From the NCBI RefSeq assembly GCF_009834545.1, contig NZ_CP019427.1, positions 124,001 to 188,000 on the forward strand: a stretch of DNA of 64,000 bases, given 5' to 3'. Under the pieces are notes generated by a model, which saw only the letters and a program-made list of their open reading frames with translations, ran no database searches and was not told the origin of the DNA. The position numbers and the translations under genes are program-made. Shown here one piece after another: positions 43,341-51,849 of this stretch (the first letter of the stretch is position 1; every line of letters starts with the position of its first letter). This DNA is from Pseudomonas sp. S04 (GTDB taxonomy: Bacteria > Pseudomonadota > Gammaproteobacteria > Pseudomonadales > Pseudomonadaceae).

Positions 43341-44105
43341 TCAGCCCCTGGAGGACAAGTCCGCCATGCCTTTGAGCAACTCGATCGGTAGCGGGAAGAC
43401 AATGGTCGAACTCTTGTCCCCGGCAATCGAACTGAGGGTCTGCATGTAGCGCAATTGCATGGCGCCCGGCTGCCGGCCGAGCATTTCGGCGGCCTGCATG
43501 AGTTTTTCCGAGGCTTGCAGTTCACCTTCGGCGTGGATCACCTTGGCCCGGCGTTCCCGCTCGGCTTCGGCCTGCTTGGCGATGGCGCGGATCATCGATT
43601 CGTTGAGGTCGACGTGCTTGATCTCGACATTGGCCACTTTGATGCCCCAGGCATCGGTTTGCGCGTCCAGCACCTGCTGGATGTCGACGTTCAGGCGCTC
43701 GCGCTCGGCCAGCAACTCGTCCAGTTCATGTTTGCCGAGCACCGCGCGCAGGGTGGTCTGGGCCAGTTGGCTGGTGGCCATGAGGAAGTCTTCGACTTGA
43801 ATGATGGCTTTCTGTGGGTCGAGTACACGAAAGTACAGGACCGCGTTGACCTTCACCGAGACGTTGTCACGGGTGATCACATCTTGCGCTGGCACATCGA
43901 GCACCACGGTGCGCAGGTCCACGCGGACCATTTGCTGGACCACCGGAATCAGCAGGATCAGCCCCGGCCCCTTGACTTGCCAGAAGCGTCCGAGCTGGAA
44001 CACGACCCCGCGTTCGTACTCACGCAGGATACGAAAAGTCGACCCCGCCAATGCAATCAGCAGCACCAGCAGCGCGGCAAAACCCAGTTGCAGGCCCATG
44101 GTCAT
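43341..44105 (-). CDS. Slipin (SPFH/stomatin-like membrane protein)
   Basis: 254 residues. An N-terminal TM helix (about 5-22) is followed by the SPFH domain: [49 protein letters not shown] and [20 protein letters not shown] with its coiled coil. Proteins of this type form rings in the membrane and usually pair with an NfeD protein. Here that partner is directly upstream with a 4-base overlap (44102-44105). ATG 44105 and ATG 44099 are both possible starts. Confidence 0.93.
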   Translation of the reverse strand: MTMGLQLGFAALLVLLIALAGSTFRILREYERGVVFQLGRFWQVKGPGLILLIPVVQQMVRVDLRTVVLDVPAQDVITRDNVSVKVNAVLYFRVLDPQKAIIQVEDFLMATSQLAQTTLRAVLGKHELDELLAERERLNVDIQQVLDAQTDAWGIKVANVEIKHVDLNESMIRAIAKQAEAERERRAKVIHAEGELQASEKLMQAAEMLGRQPGAMQLRYMQTLSSIAGDKSSTIVFPLPIELLKGMADLSSRG

Positions 44106-44638
44106 TCTCCCTGCGGCGCCGCGTCAGTCGCGGCCACTTCCAGCATCAGCCCCTTGCGCGCCACCACCTGGACCCATTGCCCCGGTTGCAGCGGCGTCGT
44201 ACTGCGCACCTGCCAGCGCTCGCCCTGCAGATGGACCCAGCCGTGGTAGACGCTGCCGGGCTGCAGGGCCAGCACCTGGGTGATGCTGCCAAATAGTTCG
44301 GTATCGCCGCTGACCGTGTGCCGCGGACGGGTTTTCAGGGCGTGGATCAGCAAGGCCAGCAACAGCAGGGCGCTGATCAGTGCCAGGCCGATGATCAGTG
44401 GCGTCGGCACGTCGTTGTTGGCCAACATCACCGCGCCGACCACGAACATCAGGATGCCGCCCAGGCCGATCACGCCGTAATTGGGCAACAGGGCTTCGGC
44501 CACCAGAAAGGCGATCCCGAACATCATCAGCCAGACCGCGAACGGGTTGGTCACCAGCAGCATGACCGTGTCCGCCGCGAACACTGAAGCGCTCACACCC
44601 GACAACACCACAACCGCACACCAGCCACCGATGTTCAC
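44102..44638 (-). CDS. Short NfeD-family protein, signal peptide but no protease domain
   Basis: The GTG at 44638 follows GGAGGG and gives 178 residues; an ATG at 44674 (190 residues) has weaker support. An N-terminal signal-like segment ([15 protein letters not shown], then AD) leads straight into the NfeD membrane part ([31 protein letters not shown], about four TM helices). A C-terminal OB-fold soluble domain ([15 protein letters not shown] to [11 protein letters not shown]) follows. Full-length NfeD proteins carry a ClpP-like serine protease domain between signal and membrane parts; it is absent here. The partner slipin is translationally coupled downstream. Role: probably membrane microdomain or membrane-protein quality control, by family. 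Confidence 0.85.
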   Translation of the reverse strand: MNIGGWCAVVVLSGVSASVFAADTVMLLVTNPFAVWLMMFGIAFLVAEALLPNYGVIGLGGILMFVVGAVMLANNDVPTPLIIGLALISALLLLALLIHALKTRPRHTVSGDTELFGSITQVLALQPGSVYHGWVHLQGERWQVRSTTPLQPGQWVQVVARKGLMLEVAATDAAPQGE

Positions 44639-44854
44639 TTGACCCTCCGGGAGAGTCGTCCGTCTGCGAGCCATACGCAGGCCCTGTCTACAGTCTAGTT
44701 GAGCCTGGGGTTGAACGAAATTTGATCAGTGCAGGTCGACTGCTCCAGTGGGCAGATTTTCCTTCGCCGCTGAACAGCCGGCCTAGACTTTGAAGTGACA
44801 ACAGAAGGTTTAACCATGGTCCGCCAGCCTGGGCTGCGGACACCGAGGTGCATC

Positions 44855-45316
44855 ATGCGTATGGCAAGAACCGTACAGCGCAGCCTGGAAGAGGCGCACT
44901 GTGAATTTGACGTGGTGGCTCACCCACATTCGGCCAGCAGCCTGGAAACCGCCCGCGTCTCGGGTATTCCGGCCGAGCGCGTGGCCAAGTCAGTGATCCT
45001 CGACGACCATCACGGGCACTATTTGATGGCGGTATTGCCGGCCAGCCGGCACCTGGACCTGAGCAAAGTGCGCGGCAGTGGCGAATGGCAGGTCACCCGC
45101 GAAAGCACCCTGGCCCACCTGTTCAATGACTGTGAACGCGGCGCTGTGCCGGCCCTGGGCGAATCCTATGGCCTGGACATGGTCATCGACCCCTTGTTGA
45201 CTCGTCAGAAAGAGATCTACGTTGAAGCCGGCAACCACAACAACCTGCTGCACATGAGCATGGTGCAGTACCTGAAAATGGTGCCCCATGCACAAATCTG
45301 CGAACTGAGCCATTAA
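44855..45316 (+). CDS. YbaK/EbsC-family aminoacyl-tRNA deacylase-like protein
   Basis: 153 residues from ATG 44855, which follows GAGGTG at a good distance; the frame is open to 44795 but without a ribosome-binding site. The YbaK fold is recognised by VVAHPHSASSLETARVSGIPAERVAKSVILDD (the Lys in VAKSVI is conserved in the family), LMAVLPASRHLDL, and GAVPALGESYGLDMVID. Members clear mischarged tRNAs in trans. It is divergent from the NfeD gene and followed after 23 bases by DUF2789. Confidence 0.88.
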   Translation: MRMARTVQRSLEEAHCEFDVVAHPHSASSLETARVSGIPAERVAKSVILDDHHGHYLMAVLPASRHLDLSKVRGSGEWQVTRESTLAHLFNDCERGAVPALGESYGLDMVIDPLLTRQKEIYVEAGNHNNLLHMSMVQYLKMVPHAQICELSH

Positions 45317-45339
45317 CCCCCTTCACCAGGAGAGTCCCC

Positions 45340-45585
45340 ATGGAAGCACCGACCCACAGCCTGCCCAACCTGTTCAAGCAACTTGGCCTGGAGCATGACG
45401 CCGAGAGCATCGATAAATTCATCGCCACTCATTCGCCGCTCAAACCGGAACTGCACCTGGCCGACGCGTTTTTCTGGACTAAAAGCCAGGCGCAGTTCCT
45501 GCGCGAAGAAATCCGCGAGGACGCCGACTGGGCAGAAGTGGTCGACCAGTTGAACGTGCTGTTGCGCAAAGGCCGCGGGATATAA
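45340..45585 (+). CDS. DUF2789 family protein
   Basis: 81 residues, METAPT-like start (MEAPTHSLPNLFKQLGL) after AGGAGAG. It is a small soluble helical protein with HLADAFFWTKSQAQFLREEI in the middle, recognisable as DUF2789, a family found widely in Pseudomonas. Its function is unknown. It is probably co-transcribed with the YbaK-like gene. Confidence 0.88.
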   Translation: MEAPTHSLPNLFKQLGLEHDAESIDKFIATHSPLKPELHLADAFFWTKSQAQFLREEIREDADWAEVVDQLNVLLRKGRGI

Positions 45586-45590
45586 CCCCC

Positions 45591-45725
45591 GTAGCAGCTG
45601 CCGAGCTCCGCGAGGCTGCGTTCGACTGCGAAGCAGTCGCAGAAGTCGACTAGAGTTTATCTACCCATGAACCGAACGAGGACGTTGTCCTTGGACGCAG
45701 CCTCGCGGAGCTCGGCAGCGGCTAC
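45591..45725. repeat. REP-like inverted pair between DUF2789 and marR
   Basis: GTAGCAGCTGCCGAGCTCCG starting at 45591 is matched by an imperfect reverse complement ending GTAGCC-complement at 45725 (CTCGGCAGCGGCTAC). The arms are about 30 bases with few mismatches, around an 80-base centre that contains a smaller inverted repeat (GACTGCGAAGCAGTC). It resembles a second REPIN type, different from the one after lapC. The rest of the gap up to 45860 holds the marR promoter. Confidence 0.75.
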
Positions 45726-45795
45726 AGGCGAATGCGAGGGTGAAGGTGAGCGCGGACGAGTGAATTGGCTGCCGATCAGCAAATTGTTTCAAAAC

Positions 45796-45843
45796 TTGAC
45801 TGGATTTCCCTTCCAGTGCGATATTGATAGTTAGCAAACTAAC
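45796..45843 (+). promoter_or_regulatory. Promoter and palindromic operator of the marR-efflux operon
   Basis: TTGACT (45796-45801) and GATATT (45820-45825) are 18 bases apart. A perfect palindrome GTTAGCAAACTAAC (45830-45843; arms GTTAG/CTAAC) follows at the expected transcription start. Its place and symmetry fit a site where the MarR protein encoded next represses its own operon. Confidence 0.6.
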
Positions 45844-45860
45844 AGTGTGCGAATTCTCCT

Positions 45861-46316
45861 GTGCCCCAGACCCTCGACGCCCTTCAAATGAACATCAGCA
45901 GTGCCATGGTGGTGGCCGCGCGGCATTGGCGAAAAATCTGCCAGACCACGCTGGTCAACTTTGGTATCTCCGAAGCCTGTGCTGTCCCGTTATTGATGAT
46001 CGGGCGCCTGGGTGAGGGTGTGCGCCAGGTGACCGTGGCCCAGGCCGCGGGGATGGAGAGTCCTTCGCTGGTGCGCCTGCTCGACCAGTTATGCCATGCC
46101 GGGTATGTCTGCCGCACCGAAGATACCCACGACCGGCGCGCCAAATGCCTGAGCCTGACCGACTCCGGTCGCGAGCTGGTGCAAGCGGTGGAGGTGGAGT
46201 TGGTGCGCCTGCGCCGCGAGGTGCTTGAAGGGATCGATGCGGCGGACCTGGAAGCGGCGCTGCGGGTGATTCGCGCGTTCGAGACCGCCGAGCAGGCAGC
46301 GGTGAGCCCATCTTGA
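45861..46316 (+). CDS. MarR-family transcriptional regulator
   Basis: 151 residues with the MarR winged helix: GEGVRQVTVAQAAGMESPSLVRLLDQLCHAGYV (helix-turn-helix) and TEDTHDRRAKCLSLTDSGRE (the DxRxK beta wing). The start is GTG at 45861, with an ATG at 45888 as an alternative; neither has a clear ribosome-binding site. It heads a run of five overlapping genes for an aromatic-acid-type pump and should sense a substrate of that pump. The FUSC gene starts inside its stop codon. Confidence 0.9.
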   Translation: MPQTLDALQMNISSAMVVAARHWRKICQTTLVNFGISEACAVPLLMIGRLGEGVRQVTVAQAAGMESPSLVRLLDQLCHAGYVCRTEDTHDRRAKCLSLTDSGRELVQAVEVELVRLRREVLEGIDAADLEAALRVIRAFETAEQAAVSPS

Positions 46317-48394
46317 GCGGATTTTTTTCTGGGATGCCGCCGGCTCGCGACTGGTTCTACGGGGTACGGACTTTCTCGGCGTCGATGATTGCGCTGTACA
46401 TCGCCATGCTCATGCAGATGCCACGGCCGTACTGGGCGATGGCCACGGTCTACATCGTTTCCAGCCCGTTCGTCGGGCCTACCAGTTCCAAGGCCCTGTA
46501 CCGCGCCATCGGCACCTTTACCGGTGCGGCGGCGGCCTTGCTGTTCGTGCCGATGTTCGTGCAGAGCCCCTATGTGCTGGTGGTGGTGATTGCGTTGTGG
46601 ACCGGCACCCTGTTGTTCCTCTCCATGCACCTGCGCACCGCTAACAGCTACGCGCTGATGCTTGCCGGTTACACCTTGCCGCTGATCGCCCTGCCGGTGG
46701 TGGATAACCCGTTGGCGGTGTGGGATGTGGCAGAGGCGCGCACTGAGGAGATCTTTCTCGGGATTGTCTGCGCGGCGGTGGTGGGCAGTCTGTTCTGGCC
46801 CCGGCGCCTGGCCCCGGTGTTCGATGACGCGGTGAGCAAGTGGTTCGGTAGCGCCGTGACCTATAGCCAGCGCTTCCTCAGTCGTGAGGTCGAGCCTGGG
46901 GAAATCAGCGCGCTGCAGGCTTCGATGGTTGCCACCTTCAACTCCCTGGAGCTGATGATCGGCCAACTGCCCCACGAAGGTGCCCGGCCGCAAACCGTGC
47001 GCAACATCAAGGAACTGCGCGGGCGGATGATCCACCTGCTGCCGGTGATCGATGCCCTGGACGATGCGCTCTACGCCTTGCAGCGACGTACCCCGGAGTT
47101 GGTCGACAAGTTTGCGCCGATCCTCAGTTCATCCCTGCAATGGCTCGAGTACAGCGATGCCTCGGTCGCGCGCTGGGAGGCCCTGCGCGCGCAACTCCAG
47201 GCCCTGCAACCCAGCGCGCAAGCCCTGGATGATCGCAAGCAACTGCTGTTTTCCAACGCGCTGTACCGCCTGGGCGAGTGGATCGACCTGTGGCAGGACC
47301 TGCGCAGCCTGCAATACGCGATTCACACCGATAACCAGGACAACTGGCGGGCGGTGTACCGGCACTGGCGTCTCGGACGCCTGACGCCCTTTCTCGACCG
47401 GGGATTGATGCTGTACTCGGCGACCTCCACCGTGCTGGCGATCATTGTCGCCTCGCTGCTGTGGATTGCGCTGGGCTGGCCCGACGGCGGCAGCGCGGTG
47501 ATCCTGGCGGCGGTGGCGTGCAGTTTCTTTGCGGCGATGGACGACCCGGCGCCACAGATCTACCGGTTCTTCTTCTGGACCGCATTGTCAGTGGTATTCG
47601 CCAGCCTTTACCTGTTCCTGATCCTGCCCAACCTGCATGACTTCCCGATGCTGGTGCTGGCGTTCGCCGTGCCCTACATCGTCGTCGGCACCCTGACGGT
47701 GCAGCCGGCGTTTTACCTGGGCATGCTGCTGACCATCGTCAACACCTCGTCGTTCATCAGCCTGCAAGGCGTCTACGACGCGGACTTCCTGAGCTTCGTC
47801 AACTCCAACCTGGCCGGTCCCATCGGCTTGTTGTTTGCCTTTGTCTGGACCCTGGTGGCGCGGCCATTTGGTTCGGAGTTGGCGGCCAAGCGCCTGACCC
47901 GCTTCAGTTGGCACGACATCGTCGGCATGACGGAGCCGGCCAACCTGGCCGAAAGCCGCAAACTGGGGGTGCAAATGCTCGACCGCTTGATGCAGCACCT
48001 GCCACGCCTGGCCATGACGGGCCAGGACACCGGCATCGCCCTGCGCGAAGTGCGGGTCGGGCTCAACCTGCTGGACATCCTGGCCTACGCGCCACGGGTG
48101 CTTGGGGTGCCCAATGTGCTGTTGCGCCAGGTGGTGGCCGAGGTCGGCGAATACTTCAAGGCGTGCCTGAAGGCCGGCGAACGCCTGCCGGCCCCGGCCT
48201 CGTTGCAGATGACCATGGACCGCGCCCGGCGTGCGCTCAATGGCCAGGGCCTGCAAGGCGACGATGACACCCGCCTGAACCTGTTGCACGCCCTCAGTGG
48301 CCTGCGCCTGGCGCTGTTGCCGGGCGTGGAATTCCTCGGCACGGGCGAGCTGGAAGAACCGCTACCCCATGGCATTGATGGAGCGCCTCTATGA
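46313..48394 (+). CDS. FUSC-family inner-membrane efflux protein (AaeB-like)
   Basis: 693 residues, with two hydrophobic blocks of five or so helices each (about 20-165 and 375-510) separated by a soluble domain, and a final soluble region. This is the fusaric-acid resistance/AaeB layout. The start MSGFFSGMPPARDWFYGVRTF uses TTG at 46313 overlapping the marR stop; an ATG at 46334 is possible. With the DUF1656, HlyD and outer-membrane genes downstream it forms a pump of the AaeXAB kind, whose known members export aromatic carboxylic acids. The true substrate here is not known. Confidence 0.9.
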   Translation: MSGFFSGMPPARDWFYGVRTFSASMIALYIAMLMQMPRPYWAMATVYIVSSPFVGPTSSKALYRAIGTFTGAAAALLFVPMFVQSPYVLVVVIALWTGTLLFLSMHLRTANSYALMLAGYTLPLIALPVVDNPLAVWDVAEARTEEIFLGIVCAAVVGSLFWPRRLAPVFDDAVSKWFGSAVTYSQRFLSREVEPGEISALQASMVATFNSLELMIGQLPHEGARPQTVRNIKELRGRMIHLLPVIDALDDALYALQRRTPELVDKFAPILSSSLQWLEYSDASVARWEALRAQLQALQPSAQALDDRKQLLFSNALYRLGEWIDLWQDLRSLQYAIHTDNQDNWRAVYRHWRLGRLTPFLDRGLMLYSATSTVLAIIVASLLWIALGWPDGGSAVILAAVACSFFAAMDDPAPQIYRFFFWTALSVVFASLYLFLILPNLHDFPMLVLAFAVPYIVVGTLTVQPAFYLGMLLTIVNTSSFISLQGVYDADFLSFVNSNLAGPIGLLFAFVWTLVARPFGSELAAKRLTRFSWHDIVGMTEPANLAESRKLGVQMLDRLMQHLPRLAMTGQDTGIALREVRVGLNLLDILAYAPRVLGVPNVLLRQVVAEVGEYFKACLKAGERLPAPASLQMTMDRARRALNGQGLQGDDDTRLNLLHALSGLRLALLPGVEFLGTGELEEPLPHGIDGAPL

Positions 48395-48600
48395 TCGGTG
48401 ACCTGGACGTCAGCGGGGTGTTCCTGCCCACCCTGCTGGTGCTGATGGGCATTACCTATGTGTTGTACCTGCTGGTGCACGGGGTGCTGACGCGCTTGCA
48501 CTTTTATCGCCTGGTCTGGCACCGGGCGTTGTTCAACGTGGGTCTGTACGCCTTGCTGCTCGGCGCCGTGGACTCAATCAGTCGATACCTGATGACATGA
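48391..48600 (+). CDS. DUF1656 small membrane protein (AaeX-like)
   Basis: 69 residues, two TM helices (about 12-30 and 45-62), starting MIGDLDVSGVFLPTLLVLMG. It overlaps its neighbours on both sides by four bases. DUF1656 proteins accompany FUSC pumps and are thought to be small accessory subunits. Confidence 0.9.
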   Translation: MIGDLDVSGVFLPTLLVLMGITYVLYLLVHGVLTRLHFYRLVWHRALFNVGLYALLLGAVDSISRYLMT

Positions 48601-49487
48601 AAAAACCTTTTTTGACCCTTGGCCGTGTGGTGTTGACCCTGCTGATCGTGACGCTGGCCGTGTTCGTGGTGTGGCGCATGGTGGCGTACTACATGTTCGC
48701 CCCGTGGACCCGTGACGGACACATTCGCGCCGACATCGTGCAGATCGCCCCGGACGTTTCCGGGTTGATCCAGCAAGTGGAGGTGCGCGACAACCAGCCA
48801 GTCAAGCGTGGCCAGGTGTTGTTCGCCATTGACCCGGACCGCTTCAAGCTGGCGCTGCGCCAGGCCAAGGCGGCTGTTGCCGACCGTCAGGAAACCCTGG
48901 CCCAGGCCCAGCGCGAAGCCAAGCGCAACCGCGGCCTGGGCAACCTGGTGCCGGGTGAGCAACTGGAAGAAAGCCAGTCGCGCGTGGCCCGTGCCGAGGT
49001 GGCGCTGATGGAGGCCCAGGTCGCGGTGGACAGCGCCCAGCTCAACCTCGACCGCTCGGTGATCCGCAGCCCTGTCGACGGCTACGTCAACGACCGCGCG
49101 CCCCGGGTGCAGGAGTTCGTGACTGCCGGGCGCCCGGTGTTGTCGGTGGTCGACAGCAACTCGTTCCACATCGACGGTTATTTTGAAGAGACCAAGCTAG
49201 GTGGCATTCATGTTGGCCAGCGCGTCGACATCCGGGTGATCGGTGACAACGCGCGCCTGCGTGGGCACGTCGAAAGCATCGTCGCCGGGATCGAAGACCG
49301 CGACCGCAGCAGCGGCGCCAACCTGCTGCCCAACGTCAACCCGGCGTTCAGTTGGGTGCGGCTGGCCCAGCGGATTCCCGTGCGCATTGCCTTTGACGAG
49401 GTACCGCAGGACTTCCGCATGATCGCCGGGCGTACCGCCACTGTGTCGATCATCGCCGACCAGCCCGCCCAGGAGCCAGCCCAATGA
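48597..49487 (+). CDS. HlyD-family periplasmic adaptor (AaeA-like)
   Basis: 296 residues: an N-terminal TM helix (about 8-30), then YYMFAPWTRDGHIRADIVQIAPDVSG, the typical AaeA-type opening of the lipoyl half, a short helical hairpin (about 85-145), and LDRSVIRSPVDGYVNDR closing it. It connects the FUSC pump to the outer-membrane protein that follows. It overlaps both neighbouring genes by four bases. Confidence 0.91.
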   Translation: MKKPFLTLGRVVLTLLIVTLAVFVVWRMVAYYMFAPWTRDGHIRADIVQIAPDVSGLIQQVEVRDNQPVKRGQVLFAIDPDRFKLALRQAKAAVADRQETLAQAQREAKRNRGLGNLVPGEQLEESQSRVARAEVALMEAQVAVDSAQLNLDRSVIRSPVDGYVNDRAPRVQEFVTAGRPVLSVVDSNSFHIDGYFEETKLGGIHVGQRVDIRVIGDNARLRGHVESIVAGIEDRDRSSGANLLPNVNPAFSWVRLAQRIPVRIAFDEVPQDFRMIAGRTATVSIIADQPAQEPAQ

Positions 49488-50932
49488 AGACCGCTGGCGG
49501 ATTAGTCACGGTGGGCCTGGGCCTGCTGCTGTCGGCCTGCCAGGTGGTCGGCCCGGATTACCAGGTGCCCAAGGACGCGGCGGTGCAGCGTGCGGACTTG
49601 CAGGGCGAGCTGCCAATCGACGCGCACAACGTGGTCTCGGCACCAGTGCCGGCGGATTGGTGGCGCCTGTACCAGGACCCGCGCCTGGATCAATTGGTGC
49701 AACAGGCCATGGCCTCCAACACCGATTTGCGAGTGGCGGCGGCCAACCTGTCCCGCGCTCGCACGCAAGTCGAGCAGGCCGAATCGGCCGGTGGCTGGAG
49801 TGGTGGGGTCAAGCTTGGCGCCCAACGCTTGCAGGAATCCGGGGAAGCTTTCTTGCTGCCGGAAAAAGTCCCGGTGGCCAACGTCGGCGACGTGGCCCTG
49901 ACCACGTCCTATCAGTTCGATCTGTTCGGCACCTTGCAGCGCGGTATCGAAGCGGCCAAGGCCAATGCCGATGCCACCCAGGCGGCGGCCGATACCGCAC
50001 GCATCACCGTGGTCGCCGATGTGGTGCGTGCCTACACCCAGGTGTGCGCGGCCAACGAAGAGCGCGAAATCGCCGAGCATTCTCTCGACCTGCAACGGCA
50101 GAGCACCCAGTTGATCCAGCGCCTGCGCGATGCCGGGCGCGGTGACGAAACCCAGGTCACTCGTTCGTTGACCCAATTCAAGTCCCTGCGCGCGGAAATG
50201 CCGCGCTATGAAGCGGCGCGCCAGGCCGGGTTGTTCCGCCTGTCGATGCTGTTGGCCAAGCCGGTCGACCAGTTACCGGCCGGCACTGCCAGTTGCCACG
50301 AGCTGCCCAGAATCGCCCAACTGTTGCCGGTGGGCGACGGTGCCACGCTGCTCAAACGGCGGCCGGACGTGCGCCAGGCCGAGCGCCGGCTGGCGGCGGC
50401 GACTGCGGAAATTGGCGTGGCCACCGGTCAGTTGTACCCGGACATCAGCATCGGGGCGACTGTGGGCACCGTCGGCATCCTCGATCACCTGGGCGAGTCC
50501 CAGACCAATCGCTGGGGCTTCGGCCCGTTGCTGACCTGGAGCGTGCCGACCAACGGCGCCCGCGCGCGGGTGCATGAGGCCGAGGCGGTGAGCCAGGGCG
50601 CACTGGCGCACTTCGACGGGGTGGTGCTCAACGCCATTCGCGAAACCCAGACCGGCCTCACTCAATACGCTGCGCTGTTGCAGCGCCGCGATGCGCTGGC
50701 CGACGCCGAGCAGTCGGCGCAAGTGGCGGCAGACCAGACGCACCGCTTCTTCCAGGCCGGTCGGGCATCGTTCCTCGCCGACCTGCAGGCCACCCGCACC
50801 TACACCGACGTACGGGCGCAAGTGTCCATGGCCAACACCCAGGTTGCCATGAGCCAGATCGATCTGTTCCTGGCCCTGGGCGGCGGCTGGGAAAGCGGAC
50901 GAACGCAAGCGGCAAAACCGACGAAACCCTGA
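49484..50932 (+). CDS. Outer-membrane efflux lipoprotein (NodT/OprM family)
   Basis: 482 residues with the lipoprotein signal VTVGLGLLLSAC (lipobox LSAC) followed by QVVGPDYQVPKDA. The two OEP repeats are clear, with LLKRRPDVRQAERRLAAATAEIGVA between them and LGGGWE at the end. It completes the FUSC/DUF1656/HlyD pump. It is a paralogue of the outer-membrane lipoprotein at 41848 but only distantly similar. Confidence 0.92.
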   Translation: MKTAGGLVTVGLGLLLSACQVVGPDYQVPKDAAVQRADLQGELPIDAHNVVSAPVPADWWRLYQDPRLDQLVQQAMASNTDLRVAAANLSRARTQVEQAESAGGWSGGVKLGAQRLQESGEAFLLPEKVPVANVGDVALTTSYQFDLFGTLQRGIEAAKANADATQAAADTARITVVADVVRAYTQVCAANEEREIAEHSLDLQRQSTQLIQRLRDAGRGDETQVTRSLTQFKSLRAEMPRYEAARQAGLFRLSMLLAKPVDQLPAGTASCHELPRIAQLLPVGDGATLLKRRPDVRQAERRLAAATAEIGVATGQLYPDISIGATVGTVGILDHLGESQTNRWGFGPLLTWSVPTNGARARVHEAEAVSQGALAHFDGVVLNAIRETQTGLTQYAALLQRRDALADAEQSAQVAADQTHRFFQAGRASFLADLQATRTYTDVRAQVSMANTQVAMSQIDLFLALGGGWESGRTQAAKPTKP

Positions 50933-51015
50933 GGCCGTTGCTATGCTTTGAGATGTCGGATCCGCGCGGGCGAATCCGCCAATCAAGGCTCGCACAGGTC
51001 ATGGGGATTCCAATA

Positions 51016-51651
51016 ATGAAAAACCCTTATGCTCCCGGCTTCTGGTGCGCGATCGCCGCACTGGTGTTGCTGTCTGCTACCTATTTTTATGGCGTCATGC
51101 TGGCTCACCAGCTCGACAAGGCCCTACTCTTTCTCGACAGTGCCAGCGCGATGATCGGCGTACTGTCGATCGCGGTGGTCGCCTGGGCCTCGCTGCAAGG
51201 CCAGCGGATCAAGAAAAAACAACTCGAACAAGGCAAGACCCTGGTGCAGATCTGGGACACCAAGGTGGCGCTGCGCCGGGTCGAAACGGTGTTCGACCGG
51301 TATTTCTGGGGCAGCTACTGGCAGCCGGGTCGCACCTTCCAGGAAGTCATGGGCGAACTGACCGGCACCCCGCTGGAAAAAAGCCTCGAAGCGCTCAAGG
51401 TGCAATGCCGGGCCCTCGACCAGCAAGTGACCGGCGAAGGCTGGCACTGGCTGAACAACGCCCGGGAACTCGCTGACGTCGCCACCGCCATGGCCCGCGA
51501 ACGCTACCAGCTGGATGTCTGCGACCCACGCTTCGATTCACCCGACGGCACGGTGATCAATCGTGACTTCGAGGTGCTGGTGTACACCTGGACCGCGCGC
51601 CTGAAAAGCTTTGATCATCAGCTCGACGAGATGGAAACGGAGTATTCCTGA
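51016..51651 (+). CDS. Hypothetical two-TM membrane protein
   Basis: 211 residues from ATG 51016 after GGGGA; the frame extends upstream to 50938 without support. Two TM helices (about 9-30 and 45-63) are followed by a basic patch (RIKKKQLEQGK) and a soluble cytoplasmic domain rich in Trp. I do not recognise a family. The domain looks helical, with FDRYFWGSYWQPGRTFQEVM as its most distinctive stretch. It stands alone between the efflux operon and the YdgA-like gene. Confidence 0.7.
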   Translation: MKNPYAPGFWCAIAALVLLSATYFYGVMLAHQLDKALLFLDSASAMIGVLSIAVVAWASLQGQRIKKKQLEQGKTLVQIWDTKVALRRVETVFDRYFWGSYWQPGRTFQEVMGELTGTPLEKSLEALKVQCRALDQQVTGEGWHWLNNARELADVATAMARERYQLDVCDPRFDSPDGTVINRDFEVLVYTWTARLKSFDHQLDEMETEYS

Positions 51652-51849
51652 GGCACAAGCCGCTCCTGCAACGGTGCGGGCGTGGCCGCGACTGGTCGTG
51701 GTCACTGGACACTCTTTAACCCTTATTCATTGGGTTGCCATAGACCGCTAATGCTAATCTGCTGCGCAATTTGAACGAAGTCGCGCCACGGCCTGTCATG
51801 GGTTCAGGGAAGACGACCCTTTCAACAACGGACAATGAACAGGTATTTC

